A DNA stretch of 64,000 bases, from positions 372,001 to 436,000 of the forward strand of contig NZ_OY782578.1 in NCBI RefSeq assembly GCF_963677945.1, given 5' to 3'. The first letter of the stretch is position 1, and each line of letters begins with the position of its first letter. Source of the DNA: an uncultured Bacteroides sp. (GTDB lineage Bacteria; Bacteroidota; Bacteroidia; Bacteroidales; Bacteroidaceae). A program made the position numbers and the translations under genes. The notes under the pieces were generated by a model. That model did no database searches and had not been told where the DNA came from. It saw only the letters and a list, made by a program, of their open reading frames with translations. This document shows positions 20,483-28,478 of this stretch, piece after piece.

Positions 20483-21423
20483 AAAATACGTTTAAGTACT
20501 ACTTGCGCTGAAATCTCGCGATTTGCAGCTTCAGGTATCACAATAGACTGCGGACTTTCAATTACATCATCCGTTACGATCATGTTTCGTCTTACAGGCA
20601 GGCAGTGCATAAAATATGCATTGTTGGTTACTGCCATGTGAGCAGCGCTCACTGTCCATGCGCGGTCCTTGCTTATCACTCGACCGTAGTTATCACCTGC
20701 ATAGCCACTCCAGTTCTTGGCATAAACGAAATCGGCACCTTCGAAGGCTTTCATCTGGTCGTACTCTACTTTGGCATTGCCTACAAATTTAGGATCAAGT
20801 TCATAACCTTCGGGATGAGTAATAACGAAATCATAGTCGGTAGCATTCATCCATTCGGCAAAAGAATTAGGTACTGCCTGCGGAAGTGCACGAGGATGTG
20901 GAGCCCAGGTCATAACAACTTTTGGACGAGCCGTCTTCTTATATTCCTCGATAGTTATGAGGTCGGCAAAGCTCTGCAATGGGTGGCGTGTAGCAGCTTC
21001 CATTGAGAATACCGGTCGACCGGAATATTTGATAAACTGATTAATGATTACTTCGTTATAATCATCGGCCTTGTTTTGAAACTGAGCAAAAGAACGAACA
21101 CCAATAATGTCACAATAGCATCCCATAACAGGAATAGCTTCAAGAAGGTGTTCGGTCTTGTCACCATCCATAATCACACCTCTTTCTGTTTCCAGTTTCC
21201 ATGCTCCTTGGTTTACATCGAGCACAATAACATTCATTCCCAGATTCATAGCAGCCTTTTGGGTACTGAGACGAGTACGAAGACTTGAATTGAAGAATAT
21301 CATGAGAAGGGTTTTATTTCTTCCCAGTTCAACATATTTGAAACGGTCTTTCTTTATCTCAAAAGCTTCATCTAAAGCTGCTTTCAGATCGCCTAAATCA
21401 TTTACATTGGTAAAATGTCTCAT
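20467..21423 (-). CDS. argF': N-succinyl-L-ornithine carbamoyltransferase (argF')
   Basis: A 318-residue transcarbamylase of the Bacteroides type, the same length as the characterised B. fragilis N-succinylornithine carbamoyltransferase. It transfers a carbamoyl group to N-succinylornithine in arginine synthesis. Carbamoyl-phosphate motif SSLRTRLS is at 46-53, HPLQSFADL at about 147-155, and the HCLPVRR motif near residue 273. Residue 90, in MDGDKTEHLL, is Thr (codon ACC at about 21154-21156), where as I recall the B. fragilis enzyme has Pro90; that position is reported to set succinyl versus acetyl preference. Last gene of proB-proA-argF' (gap 32 bases), ending in an overlapping terminator. 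Confidence 0.93.
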   Translation of the reverse strand: MRHFTNVNDLGDLKAALDEAFEIKKDRFKYVELGRNKTLLMIFFNSSLRTRLSTQKAAMNLGMNVIVLDVNQGAWKLETERGVIMDGDKTEHLLEAIPVMGCYCDIIGVRSFAQFQNKADDYNEVIINQFIKYSGRPVFSMEAATRHPLQSFADLITIEEYKKTARPKVVMTWAPHPRALPQAVPNSFAEWMNATDYDFVITHPEGYELDPKFVGNAKVEYDQMKAFEGADFVYAKNWSGYAGDNYGRVISKDRAWTVSAAHMAVTNNAYFMHCLPVRRNMIVTDDVIESPQSIVIPEAANREISAQVVLKRILKGLE

Positions 21424-21455
21424 CTTATTTTCTTTTTTAGTTGTTATCTAATTTA

Positions 21456-22706
21456 TTATTGTCTTATCTGACCATTTCCTTTAACAATCCATTTATAGGA
21501 AGTAATCTCTTCAAGTCCCATTGGGCCGCGAGCATGCAATTTCTGTGTACTAATACCTATTTCAGCCCCTAGACCGAACTGTGCACCATCAGTAAATGCA
21601 GTGGAAACATTGGTATAAACACATGCGGCATCAACAGATTTTGTGAACAATTCTGCATTATCCATGTTTTCTGTCACTATACATTCACTATGCTTTGAAC
21701 CGTTTATATAAATATGTTCAAGAGCTTCATTGATATCTTTTACAGTCTTTACAGACATTGCATACGAAAGAAATTCTGTTCCAAAGCTTTCTGGTGTGGC
21801 AGACTTAAGCAATTCTGAAGGATAATGACCATCCAATACCCTATAAGCTTCTTTATCTGCATATATAATAACCTTACTTTTCTGTAAAGGTTCACACAGA
21901 GATGGCAAATCTGACAAACGCTTTTCATGAATAATCACGCAGTCCAAGGCATTGCATACACTAACTCTTCTTGTTTTGGCGTTATTAATAATAGCAGTTC
22001 CTTTCTCAAGATCACCAAACTCATCGAAATAAGTATGACATACACCGGCTCCTGTTTCGATAACAGGAATTGTGGCATGCTGACGAACGAACTGTATTAA
22101 GCTACTGCTTCCACGAGGTATAAGTAAATCAACATATCCCACTGCATTCAAAAGTTGAGAAGTAGCTTCTCTGTCAGCGGGAAGAAGTTCCACAATATGT
22201 GTATCTACAGCAAACTTCTCGAGAACAGAATGGATTACTTTTACAATAGCTCGGTTAGAAAAATCGGCATCGCTACCACCTTTCAAAACACAGGCATTAC
22301 CGCTCTTCAAGCAAAGAGAGAATACATCAAAGCTCACATTGGGTCTTGCTTCGTATATAATACCTATCACTCCGAAGGGGACACTAATCTTTGTTAGTTC
22401 CATCCCGTTAGGGCGGATGGTTTGCATAAGTACACGTCCAAGTGGAGAAGGAAGTGTAGCTACATTACGAATATCACTGGCAATTCCTCTTATACGGTCT
22501 GCAGTAAGCATCAAACGATCGTATTTAGGATTGCTTGTCTCCATCTTAGCCAAGTCTTTCTGATTTCCTGCAAGGATAAGAGGAATTTGCGCTTCAGCCT
22601 CATCAGCCAATGCCAATAATATTTCATTTATCTGTTTGTCACTTAGTCGGGCAAGTTTTCTGCTTGCTGCCTGAACGGCCTGAAATGTATCTTTTAAATC
22701 CATCAT
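21456..22706 (-). CDS. proA: gamma-glutamyl phosphate reductase
   Basis: A 416-residue cytosolic enzyme of the aldehyde dehydrogenase superfamily, catalysing the second step of proline synthesis (NADPH-dependent reduction of glutamyl-5-phosphate). Recognisable stretches: [20 protein letters not shown] (about 114-133), [21 protein letters not shown], and the catalytic cysteine region [14 protein letters not shown] near 245-258, ending [15 protein letters not shown]. Length is normal for the family. It lies 19 bases after proB and 32 bases before argF'; the operon joins proline and arginine synthesis, both from glutamate. Confidence 0.96.
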   Translation of the reverse strand: MMDLKDTFQAVQAASRKLARLSDKQINEILLALADEAEAQIPLILAGNQKDLAKMETSNPKYDRLMLTADRIRGIASDIRNVATLPSPLGRVLMQTIRPNGMELTKISVPFGVIGIIYEARPNVSFDVFSLCLKSGNACVLKGGSDADFSNRAIVKVIHSVLEKFAVDTHIVELLPADREATSQLLNAVGYVDLLIPRGSSSLIQFVRQHATIPVIETGAGVCHTYFDEFGDLEKGTAIINNAKTRRVSVCNALDCVIIHEKRLSDLPSLCEPLQKSKVIIYADKEAYRVLDGHYPSELLKSATPESFGTEFLSYAMSVKTVKDINEALEHIYINGSKHSECIVTENMDNAELFTKSVDAACVYTNVSTAFTDGAQFGLGAEIGISTQKLHARGPMGLEEITSYKWIVKGNGQIRQ

Positions 22707-22725
22707 CTGTCAATAATTAGATTTT

Positions 22726-23808
22726 TTATTCAATATATAGATAGTCATAATGCACAATTGGCTTCAGACCATGTTTACCGATCATTACTCTAGCTTCCGA
22801 GGAATCAAAAGAAGCTTTTCCCACTCCTATTTGCTTACCGTTATGATCCATAATGCGCACTATGTCGTCTTTCTCAAATTCACCTTCTATGCGAGTGATA
22901 CCTACGGGGAGAATGCTTACCGCCTTTTCTGTATTGATAATCCGGGCTGCTTGTTCGTTAATATGAAGCTCACCTTTGGCAAAACCCTCACTGTGGGCGA
23001 TCCATTTCTTCACGCTTGAAACTTCTTGTGTGGAAGGTATAAAGCGGGTGCAGACTGTAGTCTTTGGCTTCTTCAATAAATCAACGAGAATATTGTCTTT
23101 CTTACCATTGGCAATAATAACCGTGATTCCTTCATCGGCCACCTTACGGGCTATATTAGTCTTGGTCAGCATACCGCCACGACCAAAGCCCGACTTCTCA
23201 GTCTGAATATAATCTGACAGATCTTTTCCATGCTCTACTTCTCTGATAACAGACGAAGCCGGATCAGAAGGAGAACCGTTATAAATACCGTCAATATTAC
23301 TTAGAATAATAAGTGCTTCGGCATCCATCATACTGGCTATTAATCCGGAAAGCTCATCATTATCAGTAAACATAAGTTCTGAAACAGAGATAGTATCGTT
23401 CTCATTTACGATGGGTATTACTCCGTTTTCGAGCATTACCGTCATACAGTTCTTCTGGTTCAGGTAATGACGTCGTGTCCCGAAATTTTCTTTAGTTGTC
23501 AGCACTTGCCCCACGGGGATTTTATGCTCACGAAAGAGTTCATAATAACGGTTAATCAGCTTAGCTTGCCCCACTGCCGAGAAAAGCTGACGCTGATCTA
23601 CACTATCTAGTTTCTTTGAAGCACGTACTTCACTCCTTCCGGAAGCCACTGCCCCTGATGATATAAGGATAACCTCTACCCCACCCTTGCGAAGTTCTGC
23701 TATCTGGTCAACCAACGCAGACATACGGGTAACATCGAGAGAACCATCCTTACGAGTAAGTACATTACTGCCTATCTTAACTGCAATCTTTGTAAATTGA
23801 TACGCCAT
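22726..23808 (-). CDS. proB: glutamate 5-kinase
   Basis: A 360-residue kinase that phosphorylates glutamate, the first step of proline synthesis. The amino acid kinase domain covers about 1-255 (IAVKIGSNVLTRKDG, VILISSGAVASGR, VNENDTISVSELMFTDND, GRGGMLTKTNIARKVADEG). The C-terminal part (about 275-360) is a PUA domain (KGELHINEQAARIINTEK). The start at 23808 is supported by a -7 box 22 bases upstream. First gene of proB-proA-argF'. Confidence 0.96.
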   Translation of the reverse strand: MAYQFTKIAVKIGSNVLTRKDGSLDVTRMSALVDQIAELRKGGVEVILISSGAVASGRSEVRASKKLDSVDQRQLFSAVGQAKLINRYYELFREHKIPVGQVLTTKENFGTRRHYLNQKNCMTVMLENGVIPIVNENDTISVSELMFTDNDELSGLIASMMDAEALIILSNIDGIYNGSPSDPASSVIREVEHGKDLSDYIQTEKSGFGRGGMLTKTNIARKVADEGITVIIANGKKDNILVDLLKKPKTTVCTRFIPSTQEVSSVKKWIAHSEGFAKGELHINEQAARIINTEKAVSILPVGITRIEGEFEKDDIVRIMDHNGKQIGVGKASFDSSEARVMIGKHGLKPIVHYDYLYIE

Positions 23809-24271
23809 TCTTAGTTATAAATTAGAAGTACAAATATAGGAAATATAATCGATCTGTGACAAAATACATCTGTTTTCTTAAAACATATCCCAAGAATAGT
23901 CCATGTATCAGCTTATCAGATAACATCAATAAATATTCTGTAAATATATTATTGTTTTTCAGAAATATAAATATAGAAGGACTATTAAAAGAGGCATAAA
24001 CAAAAGACTTCTCTGCTTTTTCTCTAAAGAAGTATTTCCATCTATAAAAGATTTGGTTATGTCGATTCTTTTTTGTTTGAACGCCTGCCTCAGATACTTT
24101 TGGCCTAAGTCATTCTGAATGACATTCCTAATCAGCACCTTTCTTTCATGATTTATGCACAAATAATTTATCTGAGCAACTAATTATTAAATGAAAAGGA
24201 AAAGAATCAATGCTCATATTTTTTTAGCAAAGCAACATAAATCAAATATATAACTAATAAAAAACTAGTGT
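23809..24271. other. divergent intergenic region between proB and the Fe-S operon
   Basis: 463 bases, AT-rich. It carries the proB promoter at 23831-23863 and must carry the promoter of the plus-strand operon that starts at 24272. I found no TAnnTTTG box on the plus strand within about 170 bases of that start, so the operon may use a different sigma factor or an activator. A 67-codon minus-strand frame (23959-24162) has no supporting features. Confidence 0.5.
23831..23863 (-). promoter_or_regulatory. promoter of proB-proA-argF'
   Basis: On the minus strand, a -33 element TTTG (complement of 23860-23863) and a -7 element TATATTTG (complement of 23831-23838) are separated by 21 bases. This matches the Bacteroides housekeeping promoter pattern. 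The leader to the proB ATG would be about 15-20 bases. Confidence 0.75.
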
Positions 24272-24634
24272 ATGAAAAAGCTTGGGATCTTAATTTGCTT
24301 CTTAGTAATAGGATTATCAAATGTAATGGCATGTCATTTTGAATTTTCAACCTCTGAAAACAAGAAAAGCTGTAAAGCTGGAGAAGAACTAATAATCAAT
24401 GTTAAGCTTACATTGATACATAGAAACTGTAAAGTAGCAGCACAGAGCACTCAATTTAAATACAGTGGGATACAAGTTCTTGGAGCAACCGACTGGAAGC
24501 AGGAATCTCCAGGTATATTCACCAGACAAATAAAAACAAAAGTTTTAAACGATAATAAGAATAAAATTATGCTATCTGCATCACGTACATGCGATAAAGA
24601 TGGAGGATATGGAGTATTCACTTTGGATAAATAG
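24272..24634 (+). CDS. small secreted protein A of the Fe-S/permease operon
   Basis: 120 residues with an export signal (MKKLGILICFLVIGLSNVMA) ending just before Cys21. This may be a lipoprotein site, though VMAC is a weak lipobox, or a normal signal peptidase I site. The mature part is about 100 residues with a beta-sandwich-like strand pattern and cysteines at about 21, 34, 53 and 108. It is a paralog of protein B (28109-28471): both have a Gly-Glu/Asp stretch before a hydrophobic strand, one Cys-Lys, the triplet TDW (residues 78-80 here), then Gly plus an aromatic, and N-N-K-N near residue 95. No known family recognised. First gene of the operon; the next ATG is 11 bases after its stop codon. 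Confidence 0.8.
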   Translation: MKKLGILICFLVIGLSNVMACHFEFSTSENKKSCKAGEELIINVKLTLIHRNCKVAAQSTQFKYSGIQVLGATDWKQESPGIFTRQIKTKVLNDNKNKIMLSASRTCDKDGGYGVFTLDK

Positions 24635-24645
24635 CCCCCCTCTTT

Positions 24646-27336
24646 ATGCATAAATTTATGGTTCAGAAAATCATAATCATACTGTGTATATTGCATTTGA
24701 GTATATCACTCAATGCAAAGGTTACTCAGGTTAAAGCAGATAGCATTGCAAAAATACTGAACAGTGCAAATGCTGTATGTGATCAGTCGTGTTCACTATA
24801 TGCACAGGAGCATCCGGGAGCAAGCCTGACAAATACTATTTCCATATCTATCTTGCTTGCTTTGGGTGCAGCGTGGTTATATGTAACTTACAAGAAAAAA
24901 TACATTATTGCGATCTGTTCTATTCTGATAATTTTGGTTTTAGGGAGCTATTTTGCCCAACCATTATTCCGTTCCAAAACAGTACCTAAAAATTGCCCGG
25001 TTTTAAAAAAAAACTCCCCAATAAGTTCTGCAAGTTTATTTGTTTCTCCTGGAAATGAATTTACGCAGGATACAACCAATTCAGAAGGACCTGCACGTAC
25101 ATTGCCTCCAGGCGACGAATTCTCTCAAGCTTCAACTGAGGAATTTTCCTCGGCCGATGCTAATACTTCTACTCCTAACAACAATGAATTTCAATCAGCA
25201 GACTCAACTTCTACATCAATATCTCCCATTAAGGTTGACAACAAGGTTAATAAATCTCTTATTTATGAACCTATTGTTATCTTTTTCATACTTGGAATCA
25301 TCGGATTTATGATACGATATTCCTGGTTTAGAAAAACAAGAGGACTATTTTTACTTGGAGGGCTACTGTATCTGGGATTTTACCGAGGTGGATGTTCATG
25401 TATGATTTCAAGTTTCCAAAGTCTGATACTCTTTATTATGGGTATAAAAATACATTGGGAAGCTTTACTTTGGTTTCTTTTACTGATTCCAGCCACTTAT
25501 CTGTTTGGGCGAGTATGGTGTGGTTGGTTATGCCATCTCGGAGCATTGCAGGAGTTCCTGTTCCGTTCGCGGAAACTAAGGTTGATAAACTCTTTAAAGG
25601 CACAGAAATATCTGAAAATAATTCAGATCTCAGCCTTCGGTTTGTGGATTGTTCAGCTTGTGATAACCCAAACAAATTTATTCTGTGAAATAGATCCGTT
25701 CAAAGTGGCATTCAACATGATAGCGGTAAACTGGATTGGTTATGCATTACTGGGTATTCTGTTAATATCATCAGTACTAATATACAAGCCATTTTGCAGG
25801 ACACTATGCCCGGTAGGACTCACTCTTGGATGGGTATCCTTTATTCCCGGAGCCAGAAGGTTGAATAAGAACGATATCTGTGTAAATTGTAAAAATTGTA
25901 ATGACGAATGTAATCAAAGGGCTATGATACACGAGGAAAGAAAAACAGTACTGCATAATGAAGACTGCATTATGTGTGGTGAATGTTTCGACGGCTGTAA
26001 GAAAAAAGCTTTAAAAATAAAAAATAATAAACCAGGAACAAAGATATTGTTGGTCATGATACTGGCACTTATGATTTCGTCAACTGTGAAAGCTCAATGG
26101 GAATGCCCCAGCAGATTGGGAGGCAGCCTGAAACCTTTCGGACAAAGTAATCTGATGTGGGCTGGTGAAGTGACCACTACAGGCGGATTTATTGAAAAGT
26201 CAGCTTTATCCAATCTTTTAGTTTTCGGTGCTTTGGATTATAGTGTAAATAAGAATACATTTTATCTGGAAGGAGGCTTCAAATCATGGTACCGTTCAGG
26301 TGGAGACAGAGATAACAATGGCCTTTACAGCTTTGGTCTCAGAGAAGCATTCTACAGATATTCCGGTGAGAAGCAAACTCTTACCCTAGGATTGCATTCA
26401 GCCAAGAGCGATGATTACTATCTTTTAAACGAACGTGTTGTTGGAGCCAATTATCGGGTAAAACTAGGTAACATTGATTTCAATGCTATTGGTGGTTCTA
26501 TAATGAAGGACTTTGCAAGGAATGGAACGTTTTGTACTTTGGGTTACTTGTATAATATTGTACCTGGAAGACCACGCTCTGATTTGGGTAATAGCTTTGG
26601 ACAGACTAATCTGGGTATGGTTACTTTAACCTGGCATCCTAATTCTTCAAAAGGAGATAATGAATTCTCATCCGGCGGAGAGTTTTGTACAACACCTAAG
26701 GAATATTTTCTCAACATCAAATCTCTGGGACTAGTTGCTTATCATGAATTTGGCGATCTGATCTCCCAAAAAGCATTTATAACAGGAGCTTACGGAGAAT
26801 TTAGCCTAGGAGGAATAAATCTTAAACCGGAAATATTACTGCAATCATCAAAAAATAATAATGCAATCATTTATTCTGCTATAGCCGACAAACAGATAGA
26901 CTGGGCAAATGGGCAAATGACGAAATTATTTGCCCGGTACATTGGATTGAAGAAGAACGATGCAGGAGCCATAGCAACCAACTCTTTCAGTAATATCTTT
27001 GCAGGAGAGGTGTTACGTCTTGATGCACTGGACATACCATTCGTACAAATTGGATTAAAGCATTCATTCCCAGCCATAAAGGCCTCATTAAAAATTCAGG
27101 GAGCTATGCAAACAGGTGCCGTTACGGGTTATACTCCAGATGATAATAATACAACTCCTAGCAAAATGAAGGAGTTAGATCTCTCGCTAAGCAAAAATCT
27201 TGGTAAAGCTTTCCTCTTGAATGCTACAATTGGATATCTGAGCCATCCGAATATGATAACAGACGATTCGGCTTATCTGAAATATGCATCCAGGAATTCG
27301 CTCTTTGGAAAGGTGGAGTTACGTATCACGTTTTAA
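24646..27336 (+). CDS. NosR/NapH-like membrane polyferredoxin fused to an outer-membrane-barrel-like domain
   Basis: An 896-residue uninterrupted frame with two unlike halves. Residues 1-24 form a signal or anchor; then a short segment with CDQSC (45-49), two membrane helices (about 63-104), a Ser/Thr/Glu-rich linker with four copies of an E-F motif (about 134-188), and about five more helices (206-380). Within these are GCSC (249-252), VWCGWLCHLGALQEF (290-304, close to the NosR/NapH motif but with His for Pro) and CRTLCPVG (384-391). Two [4Fe-4S] sites follow: Cys412/415/418/422 and Cys441/444/447/451. A second signal-peptide-like segment (about 466-484, ILLVMILALMISSTVKAQ) precedes about 410 residues rich in alternating beta-strands that end in a terminal Phe (VELRITF), as outer-membrane barrels do. 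Electron transfer across the inner membrane is inferred. Confidence 0.8.
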   Translation: MHKFMVQKIIIILCILHLSISLNAKVTQVKADSIAKILNSANAVCDQSCSLYAQEHPGASLTNTISISILLALGAAWLYVTYKKKYIIAICSILIILVLGSYFAQPLFRSKTVPKNCPVLKKNSPISSASLFVSPGNEFTQDTTNSEGPARTLPPGDEFSQASTEEFSSADANTSTPNNNEFQSADSTSTSISPIKVDNKVNKSLIYEPIVIFFILGIIGFMIRYSWFRKTRGLFLLGGLLYLGFYRGGCSCMISSFQSLILFIMGIKIHWEALLWFLLLIPATYLFGRVWCGWLCHLGALQEFLFRSRKLRLINSLKAQKYLKIIQISAFGLWIVQLVITQTNLFCEIDPFKVAFNMIAVNWIGYALLGILLISSVLIYKPFCRTLCPVGLTLGWVSFIPGARRLNKNDICVNCKNCNDECNQRAMIHEERKTVLHNEDCIMCGECFDGCKKKALKIKNNKPGTKILLVMILALMISSTVKAQWECPSRLGGSLKPFGQSNLMWAGEVTTTGGFIEKSALSNLLVFGALDYSVNKNTFYLEGGFKSWYRSGGDRDNNGLYSFGLREAFYRYSGEKQTLTLGLHSAKSDDYYLLNERVVGANYRVKLGNIDFNAIGGSIMKDFARNGTFCTLGYLYNIVPGRPRSDLGNSFGQTNLGMVTLTWHPNSSKGDNEFSSGGEFCTTPKEYFLNIKSLGLVAYHEFGDLISQKAFITGAYGEFSLGGINLKPEILLQSSKNNNAIIYSAIADKQIDWANGQMTKLFARYIGLKKNDAGAIATNSFSNIFAGEVLRLDALDIPFVQIGLKHSFPAIKASLKIQGAMQTGAVTGYTPDDNNTTPSKMKELDLSLSKNLGKAFLLNATIGYLSHPNMITDDSAYLKYASRNSLFGKVELRITF
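25045..25209 (+). repeat. low-complexity linker with four degenerate E-F repeats
   Basis: Residues about 134-188 of the polyferredoxin fusion are rich in Ser, Thr, Asp, Glu and Pro and contain GNEFTQD, GDEFSQA, TEEFSSAD and NNEFQSAD. The repeat is visible at protein level and only weakly in DNA. It sits between two membrane-helix groups, probably on the periplasmic side, and looks like a flexible tether. Confidence 0.6.
26041..26097 (+). other. internal signal-peptide-like segment in the fusion protein
   Basis: Residues about 466-484 have a basic n-region (KKKALKIKNNKPGTK before it), a hydrophobic core and a signal-peptidase-I-like end VKAQ followed by WECPSR. The preceding ferredoxin domain should be cytoplasmic, so this segment would send the C-terminal barrel out and may be cut. 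ATG codons inside it (MILAL, MISS) also allow separate internal translation. Confidence 0.55.
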
Positions 27337-27359
27337 AATCATCACATAACAATACTCTT

Positions 27360-28103
27360 ATGAGAAAGTTACTTGGCATTCTGTTTTTTACGACTCTGGC
27401 ATTAATGATTATAATGAATTCATGCAAAGAGTCTGGCAATATATATTCCATCAACACGGATAAATGCACCCGATGCAGAAAGTGCGTTCAGGTATGTGGT
27501 TCGCATGCTATAAGTTGGGACACAATTTCAAACAGTGACTACCTTTACAAAGTATCTATAGATCCAACTAAATGTACTGGATGCGGTGAATGTGTATTGG
27601 TTTGTTCATCAAATGCTATCACTGATGGATATATAACCTCAACCAACAACTCATCAGGTTCAGGCACGTCGGGCAGTACAACTAGCGGAAGTTCTACTGG
27701 CAGTTCATCTGTCTACACTGTTTCTTCCTCTTTATGCACTGGTTGTGGCAATTGCAGAAATTCTTGCAGTTATGGGGCACTATCTTTTTCTGGCGGAAAA
27801 GCTGTTATTGATACGTCCAAATGTACCGGATGTGGAAATTGTGTTAAAAGCTGTCCAAGAAGTGCTATAACTACGGCAAGTACAAGCGGTTCATCAGGAT
27901 CAGGAACAAACTCTGGAAGTACTAGTTCATCAACTTATGCAGTAAATTCATCTAAATGTACTGGCTGTGGACATTGCAGAAACTCTTGTAGTCATGGGGC
28001 ACTATCTTTTTCCGGTGGGAAGGCTGTCATTGATGCTTCCAAGTGTACAGGATGTGGAAATTGTGTAAGGAGTTGTCCAAGAAGTGCTATATATAAACAA
28101 TAA
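27360..28103 (+). CDS. exported lipoprotein with six [4Fe-4S] ferredoxin motifs
   Basis: 247 residues. The N-terminus MRKLLGILFFTTLALMIIMN followed by SC is a lipoprotein signal with Cys22 as lipidated residue; KES follows, partly like the acidic surface-export tags of Bacteroidetes lipoproteins. Six C-x2-C-x2-C-x3-C motifs are present: Cys36-46, 72-82, 126-136, 155-165, 200-210 and 229-239. They pair into three two-cluster modules joined by Ser/Thr/Gly linkers of about 25-35 residues. Modules 2 and 3 are nearly identical (a 222-base-spaced duplication). Sec-type lipoprotein export of so many Fe-S sites is unusual since clusters are normally inserted in the cytoplasm. Located 23 bases after the polyferredoxin fusion, its likely electron donor or acceptor; this partnership is inferred. 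Confidence 0.88.
   Translation: MRKLLGILFFTTLALMIIMNSCKESGNIYSINTDKCTRCRKCVQVCGSHAISWDTISNSDYLYKVSIDPTKCTGCGECVLVCSSNAITDGYITSTNNSSGSGTSGSTTSGSSTGSSSVYTVSSSLCTGCGNCRNSCSYGALSFSGGKAVIDTSKCTGCGNCVKSCPRSAITTASTSGSSGSGTNSGSTSSSTYAVNSSKCTGCGHCRNSCSHGALSFSGGKAVIDASKCTGCGNCVRSCPRSAIYKQ
27714..27869 (+). repeat. ferredoxin module repeat, copy 1
   Basis: Encodes residues 119-170 of the six-cluster lipoprotein. Copy 2 is at 27936-28091, 222 bases (74 codons) downstream. The two encode 52 residues differing at only a handful of positions (for example NCRNSCSYGA against HCRNSCSHGA). DNA identity is high, with most differences at third positions, so the duplication is real but not brand new. Confidence 0.85.
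27936..28091 (+). repeat. ferredoxin module repeat, copy 2
   Basis: Second copy of the two-cluster module (residues 193-244), paired with 27714-27869. It ends five codons before the end of the protein. The linker in front is Ser/Thr/Gly-rich, like the linker before copy 1, showing that linker plus module were duplicated together. Confidence 0.85.
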
Positions 28104-28108
28104 TCAGG

Positions 28109-28471
28109 ATGAAATATTATTTAGGATTATTATTTCTATGCATCACTGTTCAGATCAATGCTCAGATTCAGGTTAAGTATTTAAAGGAAAAGCAGGACCA
28201 GTATAAAATTGGAGACAGGATTGAACTATCGGTAAGAATGAGAACTCTTCCTGAGACATGTAAATCAGGAATGAGACAGGCCAAGATATTTGTCAGCGGA
28301 CTGGATATTGGGAATCAGACTGACTGGATCGAGATATCAAAAGGTCTGTGGGAAAAGAAACTCTCACTACTAATTATTCAAAACAATAAGAATTGCGCTA
28401 AAATCACAATTATGAGAAAAGTAGATAAAGAGTCTCTTTTCCATCAGGAATTATTCAACATAAAGCAATAA
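28109..28471 (+). CDS. small secreted protein B of the Fe-S/permease operon
   Basis: 120 residues with a clear signal peptide (1-19, VQINAQ). The mature part is about 100 residues with a beta-rich pattern and two cysteines (in ETCKSG and in NKNCAK). It is a paralog of protein A (24272-24634): the same length, a matching GDRIELSVRM / GEELIINVKL strand, Cys-Lys, TDW followed by Gly-Leu-Trp / Gly-Ile-Phe, and NNKN. It may be a binding or chaperone-like protein of the envelope. It starts 5 bases after the lipoprotein stop and ends 7 bases before the permease start. Confidence 0.8.
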   Translation: MKYYLGLLFLCITVQINAQIQVKYLKEKQDQYKIGDRIELSVRMRTLPETCKSGMRQAKIFVSGLDIGNQTDWIEISKGLWEKKLSLLIIQNNKNCAKITIMRKVDKESLFHQELFNIKQ

Positions 28472-28478
28472 GAAATTT

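Noticed and set aside
23959-24162. 67-codon minus-strand frame with a hydrophobic end
   Set aside because: No ribosome-binding or promoter context, no domain, unusual composition, and it lies in the divergent promoter region; treated as chance.
27630-27720. Ser/Thr/Gly-rich stretch considered as a frameshift or sequencing artefact
   Set aside because: The frame stays open with motif cysteines in phase on both sides, and the same kind of linker recurs before the next module.
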